Origin: Streptomyces jeddahensis
GTDB lineage: Bacteria; Actinomycetota; Actinomycetes; Streptomycetales; Streptomycetaceae
Length of the DNA: 64,000 nucleotides
Direction: 5' to 3'
Assembly (NCBI RefSeq): GCF_001642995.1
Contig: NZ_LOHS01000092.1
Coordinates: 39,818-103,817, forward strand
Below are positions 25,303-34,169 of this stretch, piece after piece. A model generated the notes under the pieces. It saw nothing but the letters and a program-made list of their open reading frames with translations. It did no database searches and had not been told where the DNA came from. The number at the start of each line of letters is the position of its first letter. Within the stretch, counting starts at the first letter, position 1. The translations under genes and the position numbers were made by a program.

Positions 25303-26409
25303 TCAGAAGAGATCGAGTGGGCCGGGCGTGTGCAGGCACTGCTCGCCGTCGGCGGCGAAGACGTACACCCGCCCCATGTCCGGCATGATGCGCAGCTCGG
25401 CCGTGTCGGGCTGGTTGAGGGGGGCGGCGACCACGACCGGGACGCCGTCCACCTGACCGTGTACGAACGCGGCCCGCTCGGTGGGGATCCGCTCGATGTG
25501 GCTGACGGTCATCAGGGCCCCGTCGCCGCGGCCGGTGAACCAGCTCTCCGGGCGTATGCCGATCCGGACCGGGCCGTCCGGCACCGGGACCGGGGCCGGC
25601 CACTCGGCGCCCGCGACGGTCAGCAGGCCGCCGGAAGCGATCGCGGGCAGCACGGTCATGGGGGGCGAGCCGATGAACGTCGCGACGAAGAGGTTCGCCG
25701 GTGAGTAGTACAGCTCGTCGAAGGTGCCGATCTGCTCGATCCGTCCGCCGCGCATCACCGCGATGCGGTCACCCATGAAGACCGCTTCCTGCTGGTCATG
25801 GGTGACGTACAGGGTGGAGATCCCGAACTTCCGCAGCAGCTTGCGGATTTCGACGCGTGTCGACTCGCGCAGTTTGGCGTCGAGATTGCAGATGGGTTCG
25901 TCCATCAGGAACAGCCGCGGCTCGCGGACGATGCAGCGGGCGATGGCGACACGCTGCTGCTGCCCGCCGGAGAGCGTGTCGGTGGACTGGTCGAGGAGCT
26001 GCTCGAAACCGATCCCCATGCGGTCGGCGGTCTCCTGGGCGCGGGCCCTCGCCTCCTCCTCCGTGCGGCCGTGCACCTGGAAGTAGTACGCGAGATTGCC
26101 CTTACCCTTCATGGACGGGTACAGGGCGTAGTCCTGGAAGACCATGCCGACGCCCCGCGCCTGCGGCCGTACGGCGGTGACGTCCTCGCCGTCGAAGCGG
26201 ACCACGCCCTCGTCGGGCTGCTCCAGACCGGCGACGATCTTCAGCAGGGTGGACTTGCCGCAGCCTGAGGAGCCGACGATGGCGATGGTCTCGCCGTCGG
26301 CGATGTCGAGGCTCACGGTGTCCAGGGCGGGGCGAGCGGAACGCGCCCCGCCCACCCCTTCCACGTCGGAATAGCGTTTGACGATCTTCTCGACCTCGAT
26401 ACGGGCCAT
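25303..26409 (-). CDS. ABC transporter ATPase, MalK/UgpC type (second of an adjacent pair)
   Basis: 368 residues. Walker A GSSGCGKSTLLKI, Q-loop FQDYALYPSM, signature LSGGQQQRVAIAR, Walker B RLFLMDEPICNLD (Ile-Cys instead of Leu-Ser before the D-loop) and switch His in YVTHDQQEAVFMG. The TOBE domain starts FVATFIGSPPMTVL. It differs clearly from its neighbour, so the two may form a heterodimer rather than be a recent duplicate. It starts 16 bases after the permease stop. Confidence 0.92.
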   Translation of the reverse strand: MARIEVEKIVKRYSDVEGVGGARSARPALDTVSLDIADGETIAIVGSSGCGKSTLLKIVAGLEQPDEGVVRFDGEDVTAVRPQARGVGMVFQDYALYPSMKGKGNLAYYFQVHGRTEEEARARAQETADRMGIGFEQLLDQSTDTLSGGQQQRVAIARCIVREPRLFLMDEPICNLDAKLRESTRVEIRKLLRKFGISTLYVTHDQQEAVFMGDRIAVMRGGRIEQIGTFDELYYSPANLFVATFIGSPPMTVLPAIASGGLLTVAGAEWPAPVPVPDGPVRIGIRPESWFTGRGDGALMTVSHIERIPTERAAFVHGQVDGVPVVVAAPLNQPDTAELRIMPDMGRVYVFAADGEQCLHTPGPLDLF

Positions 26410-26425
26410 GGGTGTGCCCCCTCCC

Positions 26426-27439
26426 CTACTTGAGACCGCGCAGCTTGATGCCGCGCAGCAGGTACTCGCGGCAGACGATGAAGGCGACGAAGACCGGGAT
26501 GGACTGGAGGATGCCCAGCACCATCAGGCCGTTCCAGGACATGCCGGCGCCGAGGATCTCCTGCAGTTGCTGTGACTGGACGGCGGCCTCCGCGTCGCTC
26601 GCCGAACCCGCCTGGATGAACTTCTCCTGCAACTGGTAGATCATCACCGAGGCGGGCATCTTCGCATCGTCCTGCATCACCACCAGCGGCCACAGGAACT
26701 GGTCCCAGGCCCCGCTGAACGAGGTCCAGATGGTCACCGCGAACACCGGCACGCTCATCGGGAGCACGATCCGGCGGAAGATGTTGAACTCGCTGCCGCC
26801 GTCCACCCGTGCCGCCTGGATCACGGAGTCCGGGATGGTGTCGAAGAACCCCTTGAAGAGCAGGTAGTTGAAGGCGTTGAAGACCATCGGGAGCACCACG
26901 GCCCAGTGCGTGTTCCAGATCCCGAAGGTCGGCAGTTCGGTGCCGCCCACACTGGGCGCTTGAGGCAGCGCGAACGGCCAGTTGCGGGTCAGCAGATACG
27001 ACGGGATCAGCGTGAGCGCCGCCGGCATCATCAGGGTGCCGATGAAGAACAGGAACGAATAGCGGGCCATCCGACCGCGCTGCAGCTTGCTGTTGGCGTA
27101 CGCGGCGAAGGCGGTGATGGGAATGCCCAGGAGCAGGGTCCAGAAGGTGATCTGCACCGAGTTCCACATGTAGACCCACAGCGGCTCGGACATCAGCTGC
27201 CCGGCCGCGCTGTTGCCTTCGACGATGTCGAAGACCAGCTTCCAGCCGGCGACCGTCGGGTCGTGCGGCCACCAGGTCGGAGTCTGGCTCAGCACCTCGT
27301 TTCCGCTCTTGAACGAGGTGATCAGCATGAAGTAGAAGGGGAAGAGGTGGAGGGTGATGCCGAGGACCAGGAAGGCCACCGTCGCCCACCACGCGATGCG
27401 CAGCGCTGGGTGTGTGCGTCCCACCCGTGGGAACAGCAT
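26426..27439 (-). CDS. Carbohydrate ABC permease, MalG type
   Basis: 337 residues from an ATG at 27439. Six membrane helices. The EAA loop that contacts the ATPase reads IQAARVDGGSEFNIFRRIVLPMS (given in part), near residues 210-232. It has a long periplasmic loop after helix 1 (SFKSGNEVLSQTPTWWPHD), as in MalG-type subunits, and ends with ACREYLLRG-like Arg-rich residues. Pairs with the permease at 27460-28452, 20 bases upstream. Member of the CUT1 importer. Confidence 0.93.
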   Translation of the reverse strand: MLFPRVGRTHPALRIAWWATVAFLVLGITLHLFPFYFMLITSFKSGNEVLSQTPTWWPHDPTVAGWKLVFDIVEGNSAAGQLMSEPLWVYMWNSVQITFWTLLLGIPITAFAAYANSKLQRGRMARYSFLFFIGTLMMPAALTLIPSYLLTRNWPFALPQAPSVGGTELPTFGIWNTHWAVVLPMVFNAFNYLLFKGFFDTIPDSVIQAARVDGGSEFNIFRRIVLPMSVPVFAVTIWTSFSGAWDQFLWPLVVMQDDAKMPASVMIYQLQEKFIQAGSASDAEAAVQSQQLQEILGAGMSWNGLMVLGILQSIPVFVAFIVCREYLLRGIKLRGLK

Positions 27440-27459
27440 GGTTGTTCTCTCTTCCTCTC

Positions 27460-28452
27460 TCAGGTGTCCGGGTCTTCGCGGAAGAACCGCCGCTGGATGA
27501 CGACGAGCGTCATCGTGATGACGAAGAGATAGACCCCGAGCGCTGTGGCGTCGGCGTACCGCAGCTGCTGGAGCAGCTGGAAGAGGTACATCACGACGGT
27601 GCGGGCGGCGCCACCTGGTGAGCCCTCGGCGCCGGTCATGATCGTCGGGAATTCGAAGGCCTGGGTGGAACCGATGATCGCGAAGATCAGCAGCATGGAG
27701 ATGATGGGCCGCAGCCGGGGCAGCGAGATCGTCCACATCTTCCGCCAGAAGCCGGCGCCCTCGATCTCGGCGGCCTCGAAGTAGGAGGCGGGGATCGACT
27801 GCAGGGTCGCCATGTAGATCAGCCCCGGACCGAAGAACAGAATGCCGGGGACGACCAGCCAGAACAGCACCTGGTCGGCGGAGTTGAGAAAGGGTTGCGG
27901 TGGCAGCCCGAGGACCTTGGTGGCGACCCACTGGAACAGCCCGTACTGGGCGTTGAACATGTAGCGGAACAGCACGGTGGACGCCACACCGCTCAGCGGC
28001 AGGAACCACAGCAGCATCATCCAGCGGATGTGCCTGCGACTCATCTCCATCAGCAGGATCGCGACGAAGATGGGGATGAAGAAGGTCAGCGTGATGCTGA
28101 GCACGGTGTAGACGGCCGTGACCCGGAAGGACTGCGCGACCAGCGGGTCGTCCCAGATCCGCTGGTAGCTCTCCAGACCGGTGAACTGCACCGGGCGCCG
28201 CAGTGCGGCGTCGGTGAAGCTCAGCACGAAGGCCATGATCATCGGGTACCAGCCCCAGGAGAGCTGGAAGAGGAAGGCGGGCAGGGTGAACAGCGTGGTC
28301 TCCACGCGCCTGCGGCGACCGGGCTTCTGGGTGCCCGGCTTCGTCGAGGCGGGCGGGCCGCCCGCGGGCCCGGGGGCGGTCTCCCGCTCCCCGGGCCGCG
28401 CGGCCGCCGGTGCCTCCTCCTCGACGGGGGTGTGCTGCTGCGAGGCAGCCAT
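27460..28452 (-). CDS. Carbohydrate ABC permease, MalF type
   Basis: 330 residues. A disordered cytoplasmic lead of about 48 residues rich in Ala, Pro and Glu precedes six helices (TLFTLPAFLFQLSWGWYPM and on). The EAA loop is ASYFEAAEIEGAGFWRKMWT, followed by ISLPRLRPIISM. The ATG at 28452 follows GGGAGAC. Forms the membrane channel with the MalG-type subunit. The long lead is unusual but occurs in other Streptomyces importers. Confidence 0.93.
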   Translation of the reverse strand: MAASQQHTPVEEEAPAAARPGERETAPGPAGGPPASTKPGTQKPGRRRRVETTLFTLPAFLFQLSWGWYPMIMAFVLSFTDAALRRPVQFTGLESYQRIWDDPLVAQSFRVTAVYTVLSITLTFFIPIFVAILLMEMSRRHIRWMMLLWFLPLSGVASTVLFRYMFNAQYGLFQWVATKVLGLPPQPFLNSADQVLFWLVVPGILFFGPGLIYMATLQSIPASYFEAAEIEGAGFWRKMWTISLPRLRPIISMLLIFAIIGSTQAFEFPTIMTGAEGSPGGAARTVVMYLFQLLQQLRYADATALGVYLFVITMTLVVIQRRFFREDPDT

Positions 28453-28497
28453 GAGTAGTCTCCCTATGCTTGCGCTCGGCGTACGGCGCTCGGCGTT

Positions 28498-30129
28498 CTA
28501 CGCTTCCAGCGACGGCTTGACGACGTCGGCCAGCCACGGCTCCAGGACCTCGGAGACGAAGTCGGGAGCCTTCTCCTGCCAGAACTCCGTGACGGCCGCG
28601 TAGTACTTCTCCGCGCCCGCGGCGAAGTCCGCCTTGTCGACGGAGGAGGTGAAGCCCTTCGCCTGCTGGTTGTGGGTGTCGGTGAGCTTCTTCAGATCAG
28701 CGCGGATGTCGACCTTGCCCTTCTCGAAGGCCCAGTGCGAATGCATGTCCTCGACCGGGGTGTTGGGCGGGCCGGCGTCCTTCTCGGCGGGGATGTACGC
28801 GCCTTCGTCCGGCAGGGTGGACAGCCCCGCGGATATCTCCGCCGCCTTGACGATCTCCGGGCCCCAGGCCTCCGCCATGTCTCCCTTGATGCCCTCGATC
28901 TGCGTCATGCCGTTGATCGGGGTGGGGTCCGTGTAGACCTTCTGCAGGTTCTTCGTCTCGTTCCAGAGGGCCTGCTTGCGGATCACATAGCCCTTGCCGT
29001 ACGTCAGGAAGTTCTGGAGGCTGACCGCCTTGTCCAGAGCCTCTTCGGACAGGTCGGGGGAGAAGGAGGTCACGCCCATGAACGGCGAGGACGCACCGTA
29101 GTAGCCCGTCTTGCCGACCGGGTGCGGCACGAAGCCGACGAGTTCGCCGATCGGCTTGTCCATGCGCTTGGCCATGTTCGGCAGGGTGTTGTCGGTGTCC
29201 GGGTCGCCGAAGAAGAAACCGATGTTGTTGCCGAAGAGCGCCGCCCGGCCCTGGGTGAAGGCCGCCGTCACCTCCCCGTCCATCAGGGTCGAGTCCGAGA
29301 AGGCCGACTTGTCCTTGTAGATCATGCCGCGGTACAGCTCGATGAACTCGGTCCACAGAGCGGCGTGCGTGGTGTAGTCGTACTTCCAGTGCCACTTCTG
29401 CGACGGGGCGGGGACCCTGGTCAGCAGCCCCCAGCCCTGAGCGACGAGCGGCCAGTTCATGCCCCACTTCTGGAAGGCCGCACCCTTCATACGGTCCGTG
29501 GTCAGCCCGGCGACCAGGGTGCGCAGATCGTCCCAGGTCCAGCCGAGTCCGGGCTCCTTCAGGCCCTTCTTGGCAACCAGGTCGCGACGGTAGTAGATGC
29601 CGTTGCCCGCGTTGAACGAGTCCGGCATGCAGTACAGCTTGCCGTTGACGGGCCAGCCCTCCCACTGGGGCTTGGCGAAGTCCGCGATCTTGTCGTCGAA
29701 CTTGTACTTCTTGACCAGATCGGTGATGTCGGCGGCCAGGCCCTGCTGGAAGGCGACCTTGGTGGCACCACCGTTCCAGTTGCCGACGACCAGCCCCGGG
29801 AACATGGCCGGTCCCGAGCCGCCGCTGATGGCGGTCACCAGATGCTTCTGCTCCCAGATCTTGACGGTGATCTTCTTGAGGCGGACGCCGGGATTGTCGT
29901 CCTGCCAGGCTCCCAGGGCTTCGGAGAGCGCCTTCACGTTGGGGTCGGCCTTGGCCTGCTTGGCGGTCGGGACCGCGAACGGCCAGTCACCCCCGATGTT
30001 CAGCACGATGTCGCTGCCGGAGCCGCTGTCCTCGTCGTCATTCGCGAAGGAGGAGTAGATGGTCCCGCCGGCGATCGCGGCGCCGCCTGCCCCGGCGAGG
30101 CCCAGCAGCACCTTTCTTCTGGTGGTCAT
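28498..30129 (-). CDS. Extracellular solute-binding protein with Tat-type signal
   Basis: 543 residues from an ATG at 30129. The N-terminus (MTTRRKVLLGLAGAGGAAIA) has a twin-arginine RRKVL motif and a Gly/Ala-rich core; no lipobox Cys follows, so attachment is not obvious. The mature part is of the large CUT1 type: LNIGGDWPFAVPTAKQAK, SGGSGPAMFPGLVVGNWN, YCMPDSFNAGNGIYYRRD and WTWDDLRTLVAG. At over 500 residues it is bigger than mono- and disaccharide binders and nearer to proteins for oligosaccharides. Ligand unknown. First transporter gene after the propeller gene. Confidence 0.9.
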   Translation of the reverse strand: MTTRRKVLLGLAGAGGAAIAGGTIYSSFANDDEDSGSGSDIVLNIGGDWPFAVPTAKQAKADPNVKALSEALGAWQDDNPGVRLKKITVKIWEQKHLVTAISGGSGPAMFPGLVVGNWNGGATKVAFQQGLAADITDLVKKYKFDDKIADFAKPQWEGWPVNGKLYCMPDSFNAGNGIYYRRDLVAKKGLKEPGLGWTWDDLRTLVAGLTTDRMKGAAFQKWGMNWPLVAQGWGLLTRVPAPSQKWHWKYDYTTHAALWTEFIELYRGMIYKDKSAFSDSTLMDGEVTAAFTQGRAALFGNNIGFFFGDPDTDNTLPNMAKRMDKPIGELVGFVPHPVGKTGYYGASSPFMGVTSFSPDLSEEALDKAVSLQNFLTYGKGYVIRKQALWNETKNLQKVYTDPTPINGMTQIEGIKGDMAEAWGPEIVKAAEISAGLSTLPDEGAYIPAEKDAGPPNTPVEDMHSHWAFEKGKVDIRADLKKLTDTHNQQAKGFTSSVDKADFAAGAEKYYAAVTEFWQEKAPDFVSEVLEPWLADVVKPSLEA

Positions 30130-31085
30130 GCATGCTCCCTTGACGTGATGTAGGGGGTGGCCGGTACGAGGGCTTGCCAGGGCAGTCCGGGGCCGGAGCT
30201 CACGGCAACGCCGCGGTCGGTGCCGACATGGACGGCCTGGGTGGTGACGGCGAGGCAGTGCACGGTGCGCAGGGCCCGATGAGGTGGGGTGGGCGCCCAT
30301 GTGGCACCGGCGTCGCGAGAGTGGTGCACGCCCTCGCCCTCGGTCGCGAGCACCAGCCCGCCGTGCATCGCCAGCAGTGCGGTGGCCCCTTCGGGGACGT
30401 CGCCGCTTCTGGTCCAGTGGGTGCCGCCGTCGCGGGAGCGGAGGAGGCAGCCGTCCTCCGTCACGGCCACCAGTCCTTTCCCGTCCGGGAGGTGTGTGAG
30501 GGCCGCGACGGGAGCACCGTCGCTTCCGGGGCACAGTTGCCAGGCCCGGCCGCCGGCGCGCGCCCGGTGCAGGCCCTTTGCCGTACCGGCCAGAACCGCC
30601 CCGTCGGCCGTCACGAACAGGCAGTTGACCTCGTGCGAGGCCAGACCGAACCCGGAACGCTGCCAGCTGCGGCCTCCGTCGCTGCTCCGCACCACCCCGT
30701 CGCCGAGGGTGCCCGCGAGCAGCGTCCTGTCCGGCAGGGCCGCGAACGTGGACACGGGTCCGATGGCGGCGGGTACGCGGGCCGGTTCTGGCGTGGCGGG
30801 GGTGCCTGAGGGATCAGGCAGTCGAGGCGCTGGGACGCCTGCGTGACTCCACCGAGCGATCGTGTCTGCACCGCCGATGAGCAGGCATCCGTCCTCGGTG
30901 AGGCACAACGCGGATACCGCGGACGTCCAGCCGGTCGCTGTGGACGTCCAGCCGGTCGCTACCGGAGCACCGTCGTGCGCGTCGCCTGCACCGTACGCGA
31001 TGTCGTACGGGAGGAAGGCGAGGCCGCCCGTCCCGCCCACCCAGAGCCCGGTCGCCGCGGCGGCCAGCGCGAGAACCTCAGCCAT
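30126..31085 (-). CDS. Cytoplasmic Asp-box (BNR) beta-propeller protein
   Basis: 319 residues. At least three Asp-boxes (S-x-D-x-G-x-x-W) are visible: SSDGGRSWQ, SRDGGTHWT and SRDAGATWA, plus blade-like repeats of the form VLAGTAKGLHRARAGGRAWQ and LLAGTLGDGVV. There is no signal peptide; the N-terminus (MAEVLALAAAATGLWVGGTG) already reads as a blade. Asp-boxes occur in sialidases and in VPS10-type propellers, and no catalytic residues can be assigned. The ATG overlaps the GroEL-like gene by 8 bases and the stop overlaps the binding-protein start by 4 (ATGA), so the gene is tightly coupled on both sides. Confidence 0.82.
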   Translation of the reverse strand: MAEVLALAAAATGLWVGGTGGLAFLPYDIAYGAGDAHDGAPVATGWTSTATGWTSAVSALCLTEDGCLLIGGADTIARWSHAGVPAPRLPDPSGTPATPEPARVPAAIGPVSTFAALPDRTLLAGTLGDGVVRSSDGGRSWQRSGFGLASHEVNCLFVTADGAVLAGTAKGLHRARAGGRAWQLCPGSDGAPVAALTHLPDGKGLVAVTEDGCLLRSRDGGTHWTRSGDVPEGATALLAMHGGLVLATEGEGVHHSRDAGATWAPTPPHRALRTVHCLAVTTQAVHVGTDRGVAVSSGPGLPWQALVPATPYITSREHA

Positions 31086-32631
31086 GGCCCACCGCCAGCT
31101 GCGCCGAGACCAGGAGCCCCGCCGTCTCGCCCGCGGCCACCAGTGCCCCGGCCGCAACAGCGGTGGTGTCCTGGATGCCCGCGCGGCGCATGTCGGTGAG
31201 CTCGCCGGTGGTGGCGTCCACACCGTGGCCGGGGCCCGTGGCGATGGCGTCGAGCAAGGCGAGTTCGGGGGCGGGTACGCGGGCGTTGGCAAGGATGCGC
31301 AGAAACGGTGCCTTCAGTGCCGCTGCCACGGCGTTCAGGCCGGCTGCCTCGTCCCGGTCGTCCGGGGCGACGGCCTGTACTGCGGTCAGGCAGTCCACAT
31401 AGGCCACGCCGCCGCCCGGCACCACGCCTTCGCGCAGCGCATCACGCAGCTGCCGTGCCGTACGCCGGGCCACCCGGGCACGGTCCTCCGCCTCCTGCTC
31501 GCTGCGGGCACCCACGGTGAGCGTGGCCGTACGGCCGGCCAGCCGGGCCTGCCGTCGCCACAGACGGTCCGCCGCCTCCCGCTCGACCGGCCCGCTCGCC
31601 AGCTCCCAGGCCCGCGAGCGCAGCGCGGCGGCCCGCTGCAGCACCGCCGACCGGTCGCCATGGCCGCCCACCACCGTCAGATCGCCGCGCCGCACCAGCA
31701 CCCGGCGGACCCCGCCAAGGTGCGCGGCGCGGACCGACGCCGCAGGCAGGCCCAGGACGGGCGAGATCACCGAGGCGCCGGTGAGCAGGCCCAGGTCGGC
31801 GAAATCCTCGCTGTGGCGGGTGCGATCGGTGGTCAGAACAACCGCAAGCGCCCGCTCCCGATGGACGCTCAGCAGGGTGCGCGCTGCGCCCGTGATGTCC
31901 GGGGCGACCAGGAGCAGTGTCCGCCGTCCGGCCGCCTCCAGCAGCGGGCGTACCTCGTCGGCGCTGCTCAGCTCGTGCTCGACGAGAGCGATCAGCGGTT
32001 CGATCAGGGTGAGTTCGGTGGCACGGTGCGCGAGGACGGCGGCCTCGGCAGGGCGGGCCCGCCAGCGGTGACCGTCGATGTAGTGGCGCGCGGTCTCATC
32101 GCCGTTCGCCTCCCTCACCCAGATCGCTCCGTCGGGCCCCAGGACGTCCGTCAACTCACCGAGAACCGTGGCCAGTTCGGGATCGGCGGTGGCCGCCAAG
32201 GCCAGACCTGTGATGTCGCGCTCACCGGCGACCGGCTCGGACATCGCCTTGAGGGCATCGCAGGCCGCAGCCACACCCCGGCCGATGCCGTCGCGCACCC
32301 GCACCGGGTGGGCCCCGGCCGCCACCGCCCGCCGGGCGCAGCGCGCCAGCGCCTGGGCGAGCACAGCCGTGGTGGCGCAGCCGTCACCGTGCCGGGCATC
32401 CACCCGCAGCACCGTCTCGCGCAGCAGGGCCGCGCCCGTGTTGCGGCGGTGCCCCGGCACCTGCGTGATACGGCGGGCCAGGACGGCCGAGGACGACACG
32501 ACTTCGGCACCGTCCTCACCCCACGCGCACAACACCGTTCCCGAGCCGGGGCCCAGGGTTTCGCCCAGGGTCCGCGCCAAGTGGTCGAAGCCCGAAAGAA
32601 GCTGACTGTTCGTGTGCAGGCTGTCAGTCAC
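31078..32631 (-). CDS. GroEL-like (cpn60/TCP-1) protein with a degenerate ATPase site
   Basis: 517 residues from a GTG overlapping the upstream ATPase gene by 8 bases. GroEL landmarks by eye: LGPGSGTVL (about 26-34, for LGPKGRNV), GDGCATTAVLAQAL (82-95, for GDGTTTATVLAQAI), EGVVPGGGVAYV (401-412) and TGELTDMRRAGIQDTTAVAAGAL near the C-terminus. GroEL Asp87 is kept as Asp83, but the Asp52 position falls in SSSAV and the Asp398 position is Arg390, so ATP hydrolysis is doubtful. The Gly-Met tail is absent. About 30 residues shorter than GroEL. Probably a specialised scaffold or assembly factor for this operon; the function is unknown. Confidence 0.82.
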   Translation of the reverse strand: MTDSLHTNSQLLSGFDHLARTLGETLGPGSGTVLCAWGEDGAEVVSSSAVLARRITQVPGHRRNTGAALLRETVLRVDARHGDGCATTAVLAQALARCARRAVAAGAHPVRVRDGIGRGVAAACDALKAMSEPVAGERDITGLALAATADPELATVLGELTDVLGPDGAIWVREANGDETARHYIDGHRWRARPAEAAVLAHRATELTLIEPLIALVEHELSSADEVRPLLEAAGRRTLLLVAPDITGAARTLLSVHRERALAVVLTTDRTRHSEDFADLGLLTGASVISPVLGLPAASVRAAHLGGVRRVLVRRGDLTVVGGHGDRSAVLQRAAALRSRAWELASGPVEREAADRLWRRQARLAGRTATLTVGARSEQEAEDRARVARRTARQLRDALREGVVPGGGVAYVDCLTAVQAVAPDDRDEAAGLNAVAAALKAPFLRILANARVPAPELALLDAIATGPGHGVDATTGELTDMRRAGIQDTTAVAAGALVAAGETAGLLVSAQLAVGHG

Positions 32632-33721
32632 GGGTCAGAGCCCGTTCTGTCGCCGGATCGAAAAGCCGGGCATCGTTCGACACTGCGGACACACTGAGGG
32701 TCTCTCCGACCCTGAGCTGCCCCTCCTCACCGTCACGGAACACCACCGACAGCTCTGCCCCACCAGGTGTCCGCAGCCGCACCACGGTCTCACCGATCAG
32801 CGCCTCGACATCGGCGATCTCGCCCTTGAGGCCGTTGCCGGCGCTGATCCGGAACGATCCCGGCGGCAGTCCGACCACCACCTGGCCACCCGCCAGCCCG
32901 GCGAGCGAGCCCCGCCAGTGTTCCGGCAACTCCATGAGGGTGTCCTCGACCTCCACCGACAAGGCCGAGCCGTTGTCGCGTATCCGCCCCGGCAGCAGGT
33001 TCATGGGAGGCGAGCCGATGAACGAGGCCACGAACATGTTCGCCGGATTCTCGGCGAGTTCGGTCGCGGGCCCGATCTGCTGCACCTTCCCGCGGGCGAC
33101 GACCGCGACCCGGTCGCCCATCGCGAACGCCTCTGTCTGGTCATGCGTGACGTAGACGGTGGGTTTCCCCTTGTCCCGGTGCATCGCGAGGATGTCCCGG
33201 CGCACCCGGTGGCGCATCTTGGGGTCGAGGTTCGACAGCGGCTCGTCGTACAGATAGGCATCCGCGTCCTTCACCATCGCCCGGCCCAGCGCCACCCGCT
33301 GCTGCTCGCCACCGGACAAGTCCGTGACAGGCGAGGCCAGATGAGGGGTCAGGCCCAGCCGCTCGGCGGCCTCCTCGACCCGGCGCCTGATCTCGTCCTC
33401 GCTCAGCCCTCCCTGCGCCTGAAGGCCGTATGCCATGTTCCCGAAGACATCCATCGACGGATACAGGCCGTACTCCTGGAACACCATGCCCAGGTTGCGC
33501 TCCCGCGGCGGAAGGGCCGTCACATCGCGGCCCGCCACCACCACCCGGCCCGCGTCCGGCTGCTCCAGACCACACACGATCCGCAAGGTCGTCGACTTGC
33601 CGCAGCCCGACGGGCCCAGCAGCACGAAGAACTCGCCTTCCTCGACCTGGAAGCCGAGCCCGTCGACGGCTGTGTGGTCACCCAGCCGCTTGACCAGATC
33701 ACGCACCTCAAGACCAGGCAT
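32624..33721 (-). CDS. ABC transporter ATPase, MalK/UgpC type (operon-leading, third copy)
   Basis: 365 residues. Walker A GPSGCGKSTTLRIV, Q-loop FQEYGLYPSMD, signature LSGGEQQRVALGR, Walker B DAYLYDEPLSNLD and switch His in YVTHDQTEAFAMG. TOBE domain from FVASFIGSPPMNLL. ATG at 33721, 6 bases after GGAGG. First gene of the operon; its stop overlaps the GroEL-like start. It is separated from the permeases by three genes, so it may belong with the GroEL-like and propeller proteins rather than only with the importer. Confidence 0.92.
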   Translation of the reverse strand: MPGLEVRDLVKRLGDHTAVDGLGFQVEEGEFFVLLGPSGCGKSTTLRIVCGLEQPDAGRVVVAGRDVTALPPRERNLGMVFQEYGLYPSMDVFGNMAYGLQAQGGLSEDEIRRRVEEAAERLGLTPHLASPVTDLSGGEQQRVALGRAMVKDADAYLYDEPLSNLDPKMRHRVRRDILAMHRDKGKPTVYVTHDQTEAFAMGDRVAVVARGKVQQIGPATELAENPANMFVASFIGSPPMNLLPGRIRDNGSALSVEVEDTLMELPEHWRGSLAGLAGGQVVVGLPPGSFRISAGNGLKGEIADVEALIGETVVRLRTPGGAELSVVFRDGEEGQLRVGETLSVSAVSNDARLFDPATERALTRD

Positions 33722-33808
33722 CCGAAACCTCCGTCGTACCGGAACGGTGAGCTCTGGAGCGGCAAGTTACGCAGCGCCCGCCCATACCGGGAAGAGGCAT
33801 GGCAAAAG

Positions 33809-33819
33809 CGAAACTTTCG
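33809..33819. promoter_or_regulatory. LacI-type operator of the carbohydrate operon
   Basis: CGAAACTTTCG is a perfect inverted repeat about a central C, 88 bases upstream of the leading ATPase start, inside AGCGAAACTTTCGATCGC. The CGAAA-n-TTTCG form is common for LacI-family control of sugar genes in actinobacteria. The divergent LacI gene at 34170 is the natural binder. Confidence 0.65.
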
Positions 33820-34115
33820 ATCGCTGTCCGGGTGTCCGGGTGGCAGCGGTGCCCGTGCACGCGGATTGCCGGTACGCCGTCGGCCGGGCGCGCGGTCGCC
33901 CACAGGGGCAAGTGGCGACAAGTGGACTCGGTGCCCCTGGTGGGGCTGCAGCGCTGAACAGAGTTGCTCTCGCTCCTGGGGTCGTCAATCCCTCGCGCGT
34001 GATTTTCTGTGCGAATGTGTGCGAGTCTCAGCCGCACGGGTTTGGATTTGACGTTTTCCGGGCGCTGCCCCGTCCGGCGAAGCGCGTGGTATCCCGCCCC
34101 ATAGACTGATCGGCG

Positions 34116-34151
34116 ACCGATCGGGACGGGCGTACCGATCGGGGCGGGCAG
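34116..34151. repeat. Two tandem 18-base repeats upstream of the LacI gene
   Basis: ACCGATCGGGACGGGCGT (34116-34133) is followed at once by ACCGATCGGGGCGGGCAG (34134-34151). Each copy has the palindrome CCGATCGG. The second copy ends 18 bases before the LacI start codon. Confidence 0.75.
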
Positions 34152-34169
34152 GGCGAGGGGGTTGCGCAC

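Larger units (their letters stand above)
33722..34169. other. Divergent control region between the carbohydrate operon and its LacI gene
   Basis: 448 bases without a supported gene. It holds a palindromic LacI-type operator near the operon start (33809-33819) and a tandem 18-base repeat before the LacI start (34116-34151). Small open frames in it lack ribosome sites. Confidence 0.6.
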
